From assembly GCA_016707705.1 (NCBI GenBank), contig JADJHD010000029.1, positions 1 through 64,000 on the forward strand: a stretch of DNA of 64,000 bases, read 5' to 3'. The translations under genes were made by a program, and so were the position numbers. Origin of the DNA: Bacteroidales bacterium (lineage in GTDB: Bacteria; Bacteroidota; Bacteroidia; Bacteroidales; UBA4417). Shown here one piece after another: positions 7,474-17,279 of this stretch. Numbering within the stretch: position 1 is the stretch's first letter; each line of letters starts with the position of its first letter. Under the pieces are notes generated by a model. It did not search any database. It was not told the DNA's origin and saw only the letters and a list, made by a program, of their open reading frames with translations.

Positions 7474-9918
7474 ATGCAAGTACTCAAGTTCGGAGGCACC
7501 TCAGTTGCCAATAGTGAAAACATCAGGAAGGTAATAGAAATCACCCGAAAGGCCTGTGAAACAGATCAAACCATTGTAGTTGTATCAGCTCTGGGAGGAG
7601 CTACTGACCTGCTGATTGAAGCAGGAAAAACAGCTTCAGAACAGGACGAAAAATATACAGAGAAGCTCAAGACCTTCGAAGACAGACACCTTTCTGTGGT
7701 CAGGGAACTCATTCCCGTCGAATATCAAAGTGAATTTCTGACCCTCGTAAAAAAGGGCTGCAATGAACTGGAAAGCATCTGCAAGGCAGTGTTCCTGCTC
7801 AAGGAGATGTCGAACAGAACTCTCGACAGCATTGTAAGCCAGGGAGAATTGCTTTCTTCCCAAATAATTTCTGCAGCATTTAAAACCATAGGTATCTCGA
7901 ATATCTGGCTGGATTCCAGAAGATTCATCCGTACCAATTCCAATTTTGGAATGGCAGCGCTGGAGAAGGAACTCACAGACCTGCTAATTCGGGATTTTCT
8001 GGTCCATAACCCAAGCAGACTGTACATTGCACCTGGATTTATTGCATCTGACCCTGATGGAATTACAACCACTCTTGGTCGCGGTGGATCGGATTATTCA
8101 GCTTCCATTTATGCTGCAGCTACTGATGCAAGAGTTCTGGAAATCTGGACGGACGTCAGTGGGATGATGACGGCAGATCCAAGGGTGGTGGGAAATGCCA
8201 GGAATATCCCACGCATCTCCTACAAGGAAGCCATGGAGCTTTCGCACTTCGGAGCTAAGGTAATCTACCCTCCTACCCTGCAACCTCTGATGAACAGGAA
8301 TGTACCCATCTGGATTAAAAACACCTTTGCCCCTGCTGATTTCGGCACCCTTATCGAAGCAAATGTGGCTGCAGATAGTGGAATTGTAAGGGGAATCTCC
8401 AGCATGAACAAAATTGCCTTCCTCCGGCTCGAAGGCAGTGGAATGGTGGGCATCCCGGGCTTTTCAAGGCGTCTGTTCGGCGCTTTGGCTGAGAAGAGGA
8501 TCAACGTTATCCTGATTACACAAAGCTCGTCAGAACACTCCATTTGCGTTGCAATTGATGAAGGAAATGTAAGCAGGGCAAGAAAAGCTGTTGACAAGGA
8601 ATTTGCGGCCGAAATTGCGACTCAGATTGTAGAACCTCTTCAGGTGGAGACAGGTTTATCAATTATCGCTGTGGTTGGTGACAATATGCGAAACCATCCC
8701 GGTATCAGCGGAAAGATGTTTGGGGCCCTTGGAAGGAATAGCGTCAATATCAGGGCCATATCACAGGGATCTTCCGAAAAGAATATTAGCACTGTTATCA
8801 GCACAACTGATGTTGCCAAGGCAATCAACGTGCTTCATGAAGAATTTTTTGAAACATCCTACAAGCAGGTTAACCTCTTTATTATCGGTACCGGAAACGT
8901 CGGAAGCCGCCTTATGGAGCAGCTCCTCAGACAGCAGCAACTGCTTATGGATGATTATCGCATACAGCTGAGGATTGTCGGACTGGCTAACAGCCGTAAG
9001 ATGGTACTAAGTGAAAATGGTATCAGCCTTGATCATTGGAAGCAAAAGCTGGATGATGGCATGGCAATGAATTTGGAGGAATTTTGCAAGTATATAATTT
9101 CAAGGAATCTTCGGAATTCGATTTTCGTTGATATCACTTCAAACCCTGAGGTTGCGGCCTTGTATGAGCCATTGCTCAGAAAAAGTATAGGAGTAGTAGC
9201 CTGTAATAAAATCGCAGCCTCATCATCCTTCGGAAATTATAGAAACCTCAAGAATATAGCCAGGGAATTCAATACCTCCTACCTCTTCGAAACCAATGTC
9301 GGCGCCAGTTTACCAATTATCGGCACCCTGAACGACCTGATCAGAAGCGGAGATAAAGTGAATCGAATTGAGGCTGTACTTTCAGGCACCCTGAATTTCG
9401 TCTTCAACAACTACAATGCGACCGTTCCATTTGCCAAAATAGTTAAGCAAGCCCAGGATGAAGGATATGCTGAGCCAGATCCAAGAATTGACCTCTGCGG
9501 AACCGATGTTATGCGAAAAATTCTCATCCTTGCACGTGAATCAGGAATAAGGATGGAGATGGACCAGATTGAAAGCCGCTCCTTCCTTCCGGAATCATGC
9601 CTCGAAGGAGATGTTCCAAGTTTCTATGCCGAAATGGAGAAACATGAGGATCATTTCCGTGCGCTATTCAATGAAGCCAGTCAGAAGGGCTGCAAACTGA
9701 AATTTGTGGCAAGTTTCCAAAATGGCCAGGCCAGTGTTGGATTGCAGCACATCGACAAGGATCATGACCTTTATCATTTGTATGGGAAGGATAATGTTGT
9801 TCTCTTCTATACCAACCGCTATGTTGAGCAACCCCTTGTAATCAAGGGAGCCGGTGCCGGTGCTGAGGTCACAGCTTCAGGTATCTTTGCCGACATCATG
9901 CGTATTGCCCGTATTTAA
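7474..9918 (+). CDS. thrA: Bifunctional aspartokinase / homoserine dehydrogenase
   Basis: Catalyses two steps of the aspartate family pathway: phosphorylation of aspartate and reduction of aspartate semialdehyde to homoserine. The 814 residues match the fused ThrA/MetL class. The kinase domain begins VLKFGGTSVANSENI and contains TLGRGGSDYSAS. Two ACT-type regulatory segments follow (LEGSGMVGIPGFSRRLF and VVGDNMRNHPGISGKMF). The dehydrogenase half starts with IIGTGNVGSRL for NAD(P) and has VGASLPIIGTLNDL and VLSGTLNFVFN, the homoserine dehydrogenase signature. It heads the thrABC operon, with thrB 17 bases downstream, so threonine feedback is likely. The fusion is common in Bacteroidota. Confidence 0.96.
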   Translation: MQVLKFGGTSVANSENIRKVIEITRKACETDQTIVVVSALGGATDLLIEAGKTASEQDEKYTEKLKTFEDRHLSVVRELIPVEYQSEFLTLVKKGCNELESICKAVFLLKEMSNRTLDSIVSQGELLSSQIISAAFKTIGISNIWLDSRRFIRTNSNFGMAALEKELTDLLIRDFLVHNPSRLYIAPGFIASDPDGITTTLGRGGSDYSASIYAAATDARVLEIWTDVSGMMTADPRVVGNARNIPRISYKEAMELSHFGAKVIYPPTLQPLMNRNVPIWIKNTFAPADFGTLIEANVAADSGIVRGISSMNKIAFLRLEGSGMVGIPGFSRRLFGALAEKRINVILITQSSSEHSICVAIDEGNVSRARKAVDKEFAAEIATQIVEPLQVETGLSIIAVVGDNMRNHPGISGKMFGALGRNSVNIRAISQGSSEKNISTVISTTDVAKAINVLHEEFFETSYKQVNLFIIGTGNVGSRLMEQLLRQQQLLMDDYRIQLRIVGLANSRKMVLSENGISLDHWKQKLDDGMAMNLEEFCKYIISRNLRNSIFVDITSNPEVAALYEPLLRKSIGVVACNKIAASSSFGNYRNLKNIAREFNTSYLFETNVGASLPIIGTLNDLIRSGDKVNRIEAVLSGTLNFVFNNYNATVPFAKIVKQAQDEGYAEPDPRIDLCGTDVMRKILILARESGIRMEMDQIESRSFLPESCLEGDVPSFYAEMEKHEDHFRALFNEASQKGCKLKFVASFQNGQASVGLQHIDKDHDLYHLYGKDNVVLFYTNRYVEQPLVIKGAGAGAEVTASGIFADIMRIARI

Positions 9919-9935
9919 CTCAAGAACCCGCTTTC

Positions 9936-10874
9936 ATGACTCCTGATAAGATTAAGGTTTACTCTCCTGCCACAGTTGCCAATATGGTCTGTGGATTTGA
10001 CGTACTTGGTTTTGCGCTCGATGGCCCCTACGATGAGCTCACCATGAGCATGAACAAATCAGGAGCAGTAAACATCAGAAATCTTGACAATTTCAATCTT
10101 CCCCTAAAGGCTGAAGACAATGTTATTGGAGGAGCATTGCTGGCACTTATGGCTGCTCTGGATGATAATACAGGCTTTGAGATAGACAGCAGGAAAACAA
10201 TTAAGCCGGGAAGCGGCATTGGCTCAAGCGCTGCAAGTGCTGCTGGTGCTGTAATGGGGGCAAATTGCCTGCTGGGAAACCGCTTCTCAAAGGCGGAATT
10301 GGTTGACTTTGCCATGTATGGTGAAAAGGTAGCATCAGGAGCCCGCCATGCTGATAATATAGCTCCGGCCATTTACGGAGGCATCACACTTATTCGCTCA
10401 AGCAATCCGCTCGACATTGTAAGTATCCCCTTCCCTCCACTATATGTAACAGTCTTACATCCGCTTATAGAAGTCAAGACCTCAAATGCAAGGGAAATTC
10501 TTAAAAAGGAAATTCTTCTCAAGGATGCCGCCATGCAATGGGGAAATGTAGCCGGACTGGTTGCAGGATTAATGAAGGGAGATTTTGAACTGATCAGGCG
10601 TTCATTGGTTGATGTTATTGTAGAACCCGTTCGCAAGATTTTGATTCCGGGCTTTGATGCTGTAAAATCAGCTTGTCTGGAAGCTGGCGCGTTAGGGGGC
10701 GGAATTTCAGGCTCCGGTCCATCCATATTTATGCTGAGCGAAACTCTGGAAACAGCAAATGAGGTGGCAAAGGCGATTCACTCCTGCTATGGTAAAATCG
10801 GAATTGAATATGATGTGCATGTCAGCAATATCAACCCTGATGGCGTAAAAATAATCTTAGACCCTAAAGACTGA
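9936..10874 (+). CDS. thrB: Homoserine kinase
   Basis: GHMP-family kinase that phosphorylates homoserine to O-phosphohomoserine, the substrate of the next gene product. The ATP-binding GHMP motif is PGSGIGSSAASAAGAV (from residue 91). The N-terminal VYSPATVANMVCGFDVLG is the family start, and GGGISGSGPSIFML is the C-terminal glycine-rich motif. It is a normal 312 residues. The middle gene of the threonine operon, 17 bases after thrA and 2 bases before thrC. Confidence 0.95.
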   Translation: MTPDKIKVYSPATVANMVCGFDVLGFALDGPYDELTMSMNKSGAVNIRNLDNFNLPLKAEDNVIGGALLALMAALDDNTGFEIDSRKTIKPGSGIGSSAASAAGAVMGANCLLGNRFSKAELVDFAMYGEKVASGARHADNIAPAIYGGITLIRSSNPLDIVSIPFPPLYVTVLHPLIEVKTSNAREILKKEILLKDAAMQWGNVAGLVAGLMKGDFELIRRSLVDVIVEPVRKILIPGFDAVKSACLEAGALGGGISGSGPSIFMLSETLETANEVAKAIHSCYGKIGIEYDVHVSNINPDGVKIILDPKD

Positions 10875-10876
10875 TC

Positions 10877-12181
10877 GTGAAGTATTTCAGTACACAAAAT
10901 AATTCCCCGCTTGCCGGTTTCAGGGAGGCCGCCACACGTGGACAGGCACCCGACAAGGGACTGTATTTTCCCTGTGAACTGCCGGTTTTGCCAAAGTCAT
11001 TGATCGAGAATTTGTCTTCCCTAAGCAAGGCTGAAATTGCATTCCAGGTTATCAGTCCTTATATCGGAAGTGAAATTCCTGCGGATGCACTCTTCAGGAT
11101 TTGTGAAGAAACTGTGAATTTCGATTTCCCTTTGGTGGACATCAATGATTCCATCTCATCACTGGAACTCTTTCATGGTCCTACCCTTGCATTCAAGGAT
11201 GTTGGAGCCCGTTTCATGAGTCGTTGCCTTGGATATTTTTCATCAGGAAGCGATAAAAAACTCACCATTCTGGTTGCTACTTCAGGAGATACAGGATCAG
11301 CCGTTGCGAATGGATTTCTTGATGTTGAAAATGTAAATGTGGTTATCCTCTACCCTTCCGGCAAGGTTAGCAATATTCAGGAACTTCAATTGACCACTCT
11401 GGGAAGGAATATTACCGCATTGGAAGTTTCAGGAAACTTTGATGATTGTCAGGCGCTGGTGAAACAGGCTTTTCTCGATACAGAATTAAACAGCAGACTC
11501 AATCTTACTTCTGCAAACTCCATCAATGTCGCAAGATGGCTTCCCCAGCAGTTTTATTATTTCTTTGCCTTACAGCAATGGAAACATGAACAGATGCCAG
11601 TGATTTGTGTGCCCAGCGGGAATTTTGGAAATATCTGTGCCGGATTGATTGCCCATAAGACAGGAATGCCTGCTCTGCACTTTATTGCTGCCTGCAACTG
11701 TAATGATGTTTTCACCAACTATTTGCAGCATGGAGACTATCTGCCGAAACCTGCAGTTGCCACCTATTCCAATGCCATGGATGTTGGCGATCCCAGTAAT
11801 TTCGTCAGGTTACTTGAATTATTCGGACACTCTGTTGGAAATATGCGGGAGATAATCAGCAGTTGCAGTGTTAATGATCTCCAAACTACAGATACAATAA
11901 GGGAAGTGGAGAAGAACTTCAACTACCTGCTGGAACCTCATGGAGCCGTCGCTTACAAGGCACTGAAGGATTATCTGGATTTGCATCCCGGACAAAAAGG
12001 AATCATTCTCGAAACGGCACATCCCATCAAATTCAGGGAAGTTGTGGAGAAAGCTACCGGTAAAGTTGTTGAGATTCCTGAGTCCGTCAAATACCTGCAT
12101 GGAAAAGAGAAACAGAGCATTCCTATAAATCCGGATTTCCAGAGTTTTAAAGACTTCCTGATGGAAGGCAAGTTTAGCTGA
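10877..12181 (+). CDS. thrC: Threonine synthase
   Basis: PLP enzyme converting O-phosphohomoserine to threonine. The PLP lysine is K107 in HGPTLAFKDVGARFM. SGDTGSAVANGF is the phosphate-binding loop and VPSGNFGNICAG a further cofactor/substrate motif. At 434 residues it matches the shorter class of threonine synthases seen in Bacteroidota and Gammaproteobacteria. The start is GTG at 10877, only 2 bases after the thrB stop, which implies translational coupling. It ends the operon; no clear terminator hairpin was seen in the 114 bases before the convergent porQ. Confidence 0.95.
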   Translation: MKYFSTQNNSPLAGFREAATRGQAPDKGLYFPCELPVLPKSLIENLSSLSKAEIAFQVISPYIGSEIPADALFRICEETVNFDFPLVDINDSISSLELFHGPTLAFKDVGARFMSRCLGYFSSGSDKKLTILVATSGDTGSAVANGFLDVENVNVVILYPSGKVSNIQELQLTTLGRNITALEVSGNFDDCQALVKQAFLDTELNSRLNLTSANSINVARWLPQQFYYFFALQQWKHEQMPVICVPSGNFGNICAGLIAHKTGMPALHFIAACNCNDVFTNYLQHGDYLPKPAVATYSNAMDVGDPSNFVRLLELFGHSVGNMREIISSCSVNDLQTTDTIREVEKNFNYLLEPHGAVAYKALKDYLDLHPGQKGIILETAHPIKFREVVEKATGKVVEIPESVKYLHGKEKQSIPINPDFQSFKDFLMEGKFS

Positions 12182-12295
12182 GAGTAGTTTTTGTTTATAA
12201 ATTAGCCAGGAATCAGAAAGTTTCCTTTCATTTCATAGCAAACAACATCCTGCAGGCGCTTAGCCCGGAATAACCAATAAAAGAAATTTGTTGAC

Positions 12296-13348
12296 TTATT
12301 GCTTTACCCAATCAGAAAGATGGGTAGTGAGAGTCACGTAATTCCGGGCACCAACCAGATGGTAAGTTGCACGGGAATAATCGATTCTGAATTTCGAAAT
12401 TTTCAAGCCGATTCCCCAGGAAAAACCTGCTGTTCCGGGACGGCTATCCAGCTTTAGTTCCTGTCTGCGCAGGTAGTTATATCCAAACCTGAAACTCAGG
12501 AATTTTGCAGGGACAAACTCTCCGCCAAGCACAATATGGCGCATTGCCTTATCCGTAAAATTATCCAGACTGCTCTTCTTCACAGCTAGTCCGGTGAAAG
12601 GGTCTATTTCAGCATCAGCTGCATCCAGGTGAGTCAGGTCCCATTTCTCGAGGTGCTGCAACAACAATGAAAAGCGAAAGGGAAGATGTGCTAATCTGCG
12701 TGAAACTCCAAACTGGATTTCAAAAGGCAAAGGCTGAACACCAGCTGATGAATACGAGGTAATCTGCCGTCCAACATTGGCAAATACCAGTGACATGCAG
12801 GTATTCTTATCTGGAAAATAGCTTCCTGCAACATCAACGGCCATTCCAAAGGAATTATAAGCCTCCAGATCAGAATACAGAAGCTTTAGATTTGCTCCGA
12901 TACTGAAATTTGAATCAAGGTTTCTGCCCCAACCCAAATTGAGAGAGTAATCTCCTACATTGAATGAACCTGCCGTGGCACCAGTAGCATCTGCATAGTT
13001 GAACTTGCCATAATCAAGAAATTGCAGACTGGCGGTATAGGTTCCCAGATTTTTGAAACTTCTGGCATAGGCTGCATAGCCGAGATTGATGTCAGTATAG
13101 TAATTCACATAGCTGAAAGCCAGCTCATTGTTCATCTCCGGAGAGATAAGCGAAGGATTTGGTAGGGCAAGGCTGAGGTCCTTATCGCGGATACTGGCCA
13201 TATTGCCACCCAAGGCAGCAATGCGGGCAGAATTGGTGAGCGAAAGAAATTCAAAGGTATTATTCCCTGAAGTTTGAGCCTTGGCTTGAGTTGGATTCAA
13301 AACAAGGGCAAGAATAAAAACAGGTAGTATCAGTAAGATGGCTTTCAC
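12296..13348 (-). CDS. porQ: Type IX secretion system protein PorQ
   Basis: A 350-residue outer-membrane beta-barrel-like protein of the PorV/PorQ family. In Porphyromonas, PorQ is needed for type IX secretion and works with the PorU/PorV/PorZ attachment complex. A signal peptide is visible (hydrophobic stretch ending QAKAQ). The mature start FEFLSLTNSARIAALGGNMA is typical of PorQ, and the rest is strand-rich, ending in YSRATYHLVGARNYVTLT. The GTG start at 13348 gives a good signal peptide. It fits the T9SS cargo proteins at 21766 and 58262. Other T9SS genes are not nearby. Confidence 0.88.
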   Translation of the reverse strand: MKAILLILPVFILALVLNPTQAKAQTSGNNTFEFLSLTNSARIAALGGNMASIRDKDLSLALPNPSLISPEMNNELAFSYVNYYTDINLGYAAYARSFKNLGTYTASLQFLDYGKFNYADATGATAGSFNVGDYSLNLGWGRNLDSNFSIGANLKLLYSDLEAYNSFGMAVDVAGSYFPDKNTCMSLVFANVGRQITSYSSAGVQPLPFEIQFGVSRRLAHLPFRFSLLLQHLEKWDLTHLDAADAEIDPFTGLAVKKSSLDNFTDKAMRHIVLGGEFVPAKFLSFRFGYNYLRRQELKLDSRPGTAGFSWGIGLKISKFRIDYSRATYHLVGARNYVTLTTHLSDWVKQ

Positions 13349-13469
13349 AAATAGGTCTTTTCAGTTAATGGATCTGCATGCTCCGCATTCAGCTGAAAAC
13401 GGGATTCAAGGCAAAAAAGTATCTTAATGGTACAAGAGGATGTGAAAGGGTTGTATGAGATTATACCTG

Positions 13470-14186
13470 TTAGTTAATCTTATTTACCGACCCGGATCCC
13501 TTCACCTCAGTATTCACATTCGGGGCACCCTTGTAGTATACATTTCCGCTTCCTCTTACTACAACATCAAGTGCCGAGGTGGCATACACCCTGCAATCGC
13601 CAGAGCCATTAATGGTAACCTTTACAGCGCTGCATCCAAAATCTGTGGCTTCCAGATTTCCTGAGCCATTGATATTGACCCTCTGATTCTGTGCAGAACC
13701 TTTCAGGTTGATATTACCAGAACCATTAACCTCACAAACAACATCGGTAGCATCTATATCCAGGGTTACATCGCCTGAGCCATTGATATTCACTTCAAGG
13801 TCATTAGCCTTCAGACGGGTACCTGAAACGATATCTCCTGAGCCATTCAATGTGAGTGATTCCAGAACTCTTACCGGGATGGTTATGATTAGCTTTTCAT
13901 GTTTCAAAACGCAGGATTTCATCTTGATTTTCAAACTCTTACCACTCTCTTCAATCTCCAGAATATCGAGAATATTGCTTTCCCCAACCATCTTGATTGA
14001 ATCGGAAGAATCAGAAACCAGGATTATCTCAGCATCTCCTGAAAGTTTGATCTGGCTTATATCCCCTACCTTGGAGTACCGGGTAACAACCTCACCATTG
14101 CCATTAATGCAATCATCGCAGGAAGTAAGAATACCCAGCGCTGATATCAGTACCAGGGTTAAAAAGAAAATTTGCCTTGTTTTCAT
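13470..14186 (-). CDS. GIN-domain (DUF2807) lipoprotein
   Basis: A 238-residue putative lipoprotein with a DUF2807 head GIN domain, a right-handed beta-helix-like fold of unknown role found at the Bacteroidota cell surface. The ATG at 14186 is preferred over an upstream in-frame codon because it gives a clean lipoprotein signal (hydrophobic core then LTSC, with the cysteine as lipidation site). The body contains seven regular repeats built on the phrase NGSGD/NGSGN or RGSGN, spaced about 18-20 residues, each likely one beta turn. Its function cannot be stated. It lies 82 bases downstream of aconitase on the same strand. Confidence 0.83.
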   Translation of the reverse strand: MKTRQIFFLTLVLISALGILTSCDDCINGNGEVVTRYSKVGDISQIKLSGDAEIILVSDSSDSIKMVGESNILDILEIEESGKSLKIKMKSCVLKHEKLIITIPVRVLESLTLNGSGDIVSGTRLKANDLEVNINGSGDVTLDIDATDVVCEVNGSGNINLKGSAQNQRVNINGSGNLEATDFGCSAVKVTINGSGDCRVYATSALDVVVRGSGNVYYKGAPNVNTEVKGSGSVNKIN

Positions 14187-14267
14187 ATGAATACTATTAG
14201 AAGATGAATACCTGGTCACTTATGCTATTGATTCCTGGAAGAAAAGCAATTGTCAGTATCAGAAGAA

Positions 14268-16532
14268 TCAATGACTCTCCTGCCTGATCAGATTGAGTGC
14301 TCCTCCGGCTCTGAACCATTTGATCTGAGCTTCATTATACGAGTGATTAACTTTAATCTCCTCCGAGTTTCCGTCAGCATGGTTAAGCTTCAGGACAAGC
14401 TGCTGTCCCGGGGAGAAAGTAGTAAGTCCAAGGATATCGATTCTATCGTCTTCCATGATTTTATCATAATCCGCCTTATCAGCGAAAGTAAGAGCCAGCA
14501 TGCCTTGTTTCTTCAGATTGGTTTCATGGATACGGGCAAAGGATTTCACAAGAATGGCATCCACTCCCAGATGGCGTGGTTCCATAGCTGCGTGCTCACG
14601 GGATGAGCCTTCTCCATAGTTCTCATCTCCAACCACAATTGCGCCTGTACCGGCAGCCTTGTAAGCCCTGGCAGTATCAGGAACAGTGCCAATGCTTCCA
14701 GTAAGCTGGTTCTTCACCTGATTGGTCTTTTCGTTGAAGATATTCACTGCACCTATCAGCAGGTTATTGGAAATATTATCGAGATGTCCCCTATACCTGA
14801 GCCAGGGACCAGCCATTGAAATATGGTCAGTTGTACATTTACCCTTTACCTTGATAAGAAGCGGCAGATTCTTCAGATCCTGCTTGCGCCAGGCTGGAAA
14901 TGGTTCAAGAAGCTGAAGACGTTCGGATGTTGGACTAACATTGATCTGAATTGCAGAACCATCTGCTGGAGGTGCCAGATAACCGGCATCTTCTACAGCA
15001 AAACCATTTGGAGGAAGTTCCATTCCAACAGGCTCATCCAGCATCACTTTTTCACCATCAGCATTTGTGAGATAGTCAGTGAGCGGATTAAAGGTAAGAT
15101 CGCCTGAAATAGCATATGCTGTCACCATTTCTGGTGAAGCAACAAAACTGTGAGTATTTGGATTACCATCATTACGCTTTGCAAAATTGCGGTTGAAGCT
15201 GGTAATGATGGAGTTTCTTCTTTCAGGATCATCAGTATGACGCTTCCACTGTCCGATGCATGGTCCGCAGGCATTAGCCATAACCACTCCACCGAGTTTT
15301 TCGAAAGCACCAAGCAAACCATCACGTTCTGTGGTAAACCTGATTTGTTCAGAACCCGGATTGATAATAAACTCAGCCTTTGCACCCAATTTCTTGTCCA
15401 GAGCCTGCTGAGCAAGCGAGGCCGCCCGGTTGATATCTTCATAGGAAGAGTTGGTGCATGATCCAATTAATCCAACTTCCAGCTTTGAAGGATAGTCCTT
15501 TTCCTTCACAATTTTCACAAACTCCGAAACAGGGTAAGCTGCATCAGGAGTAAAAGGACCATTGATGTATGGTTCAAGGGTATTCAGGTCAATTTCGATT
15601 ACCTGATCATAGTATTTTTCAGGATGAAGATCCACATCCGGATCAGACCTGAGTTCATTCATAATTGCATCAGCCAGGACAGCAACTTCTTCCCTGCCGG
15701 TTGCCTTCAGGTAGTTGCTCATTTTCTGATCGTAGCCAAAAACTGAAGTCGTAGCTCCGATTTCTGCGCCCATATTGCAAATGGTTCCCTTTCCTGTTGC
15801 AGAGAGAGAGTCAGCTCCATCTCCAAAATACTCGACAATGGCACCAGTTCCACCTTTAACGGTAAGAATACCGGCTACTTTCAGGATGATATCCTTGGAA
15901 GAAGTCCAGCCGCTCATTTTACCCGTAAGCTTAACGCCTATCAGTTTGGGCATTTTGAGTTCCCAGGCCATTCCTGCCATAACATCCATGGCATCAGCAC
16001 CTCCAACACCGATTGCAATCATGCCAAGTCCGCCGGCATTTACAGTATGTGAGTCAGTTCCAATCATCATTCCTCCCGGGAATGCGTAGTTCTCAAGCAG
16101 TACCTGATGAATAATTCCGGCACCCGGCTTCCAGAAACCTATTCCATACTTCGCTGAAATTGATTCCAGAAAATCATAAACTTCCTTGTTCTGGGAACGT
16201 GCCTGATCAAGGTCAGCATTGGCACCCAGAGAAGCTTGAATTAAATGGTCGCAGTGCACTGTGCTTGGAACAGCTGTACGTTTTCTACCTGCAGTCATAA
16301 ACTGAAGCAAGGCCATCTGGGCAGTAGCATCCTGCATGGCTACACGGTCAGGACCAAAATTCACATAATCCTCACCCCTTTTGTATGGATGTGCTGGTAT
16401 TTCATCCCATAAATGGACATAAAGTATCTTTTCACTTAACGTAAGCGGCCGTCCTAACAGTTTCCTTGCTTTCTCAGTTCTTTCAGGGAATTTGTCATAA
16501 ACCTTTCTGATCAGTTCGAGGTCAAATAACAT
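14268..16532 (-). CDS. Aconitate hydratase
   Basis: [4Fe-4S] enzyme interconverting citrate and isocitrate in the TCA cycle. The cluster cysteines are C359 (GLIGSCTNSSYEDI) and C422/C425 (ANACGPCIGQW). GTDSHTVNAGGLGM and the swivelling-domain motif GEGSSREHAAMEPRHLG are also present. At 754 residues it matches the mitochondrial-type aconitase common in Bacteroidota rather than AcnB or the longer AcnA. The ATG at 16532 is followed directly by the family N-terminus. It is divergent from the small membrane-protein gene at 16646. No other TCA gene is adjacent. Confidence 0.95.
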   Translation of the reverse strand: MLFDLELIRKVYDKFPERTEKARKLLGRPLTLSEKILYVHLWDEIPAHPYKRGEDYVNFGPDRVAMQDATAQMALLQFMTAGRKRTAVPSTVHCDHLIQASLGANADLDQARSQNKEVYDFLESISAKYGIGFWKPGAGIIHQVLLENYAFPGGMMIGTDSHTVNAGGLGMIAIGVGGADAMDVMAGMAWELKMPKLIGVKLTGKMSGWTSSKDIILKVAGILTVKGGTGAIVEYFGDGADSLSATGKGTICNMGAEIGATTSVFGYDQKMSNYLKATGREEVAVLADAIMNELRSDPDVDLHPEKYYDQVIEIDLNTLEPYINGPFTPDAAYPVSEFVKIVKEKDYPSKLEVGLIGSCTNSSYEDINRAASLAQQALDKKLGAKAEFIINPGSEQIRFTTERDGLLGAFEKLGGVVMANACGPCIGQWKRHTDDPERRNSIITSFNRNFAKRNDGNPNTHSFVASPEMVTAYAISGDLTFNPLTDYLTNADGEKVMLDEPVGMELPPNGFAVEDAGYLAPPADGSAIQINVSPTSERLQLLEPFPAWRKQDLKNLPLLIKVKGKCTTDHISMAGPWLRYRGHLDNISNNLLIGAVNIFNEKTNQVKNQLTGSIGTVPDTARAYKAAGTGAIVVGDENYGEGSSREHAAMEPRHLGVDAILVKSFARIHETNLKKQGMLALTFADKADYDKIMEDDRIDILGLTTFSPGQQLVLKLNHADGNSEEIKVNHSYNEAQIKWFRAGGALNLIRQESH

Positions 16533-16632
16533 ATGATTTCTTTTTTAATATGAAGTATGGTTTTACACAACTAAATTACAGCGAATGCCTTAATTAAACA
16601 AGGTATTCGAGATATCGTTCAGATTAAATCTG

Positions 16633-16640
16633 TATTTTTG
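16633..16640 (+). promoter_or_regulatory. Candidate -7 box immediately before a GTG start
   Basis: TATTTTTG matches TAnnTTTG perfectly. It ends only 5 bases before the GTG at 16646, so transcription from it would begin at or near the start codon. Confidence 0.4.
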
Positions 16641-16645
16641 ATCCA

Positions 16646-17176
16646 GTGAAACCGAATGCCCAAAAACTTGTCATCTTCCTGCTCATTGGATTAATTATCT
16701 ATAATTCAATGGGTTATATTCTATTTTTTCAGGCAGGCAGGATCATTCACCGACAAGAGGTTTCTAAATTTTTGTCCACAGATAAGCCCAAAAACCTGGT
16801 TTCAATTCCTGTAAACGGTTCACTTGCTGAGAAAATTTCTCTTAACAGGCTTAAGGAAATTCGTTTCAAGGGTGAAATGTATGATATTGTTAAGGTGCTC
16901 AAATCCGGCAATTCTTACAAGCTTGTCTGCTATAAGGATACCAAGGAAGATAAAATGATAAAAACATCGGGTAAACACTCAGGCAACCCGTTGAATGGCA
17001 CTCAATCTTCCAGGACTGTCCGGTATTTCCTGGATGGAATGATTAAGACAGCACTTCTTGATGACAGCCAAACTAAATTGTTCTTTTCTGAAGTTCTAAG
17101 CTTATATTCCGAAAAAAACACAGACTATTCGGGACCATTTCTCAGTGTCCCTGACCTCCCCCCTCAGATAGCATAA
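16646..17176 (+). CDS. Hypothetical protein with one N-terminal membrane helix
   Basis: I do not recognise this 176-residue protein. It begins with a short positive stretch (MKPNAQK) and one strongly hydrophobic helix (about residues 8-29), followed by a polar, probably periplasmic domain rich in Lys, Ser and Thr with two Pro near the end (LPPQIA). The GTG start is chosen because the next ATG lies inside the membrane helix. It is divergent from aconitase and 103 bases before the TonB-dependent receptor on the same strand. A partner role for the receptor, such as a small accessory protein, is possible but unsupported. Confidence 0.6.
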   Translation: MKPNAQKLVIFLLIGLIIYNSMGYILFFQAGRIIHRQEVSKFLSTDKPKNLVSIPVNGSLAEKISLNRLKEIRFKGEMYDIVKVLKSGNSYKLVCYKDTKEDKMIKTSGKHSGNPLNGTQSSRTVRYFLDGMIKTALLDDSQTKLFFSEVLSLYSEKNTDYSGPFLSVPDLPPQIA

Positions 17177-17279
17177 GTCCCCCACTTTTCCAGGCTGCGC
17201 ACTGCAGCATTCAAAACTTTTCATCCATCAGGTTTGAAAACCGATGGACATATTGCTATCATCCCATAACTCGTAAATC

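Noticed and set aside
10930..10945. CACGTG as a parS site in thrC
   Set aside because: Only the six-base core matches, which is expected by chance several times in 64 kb.
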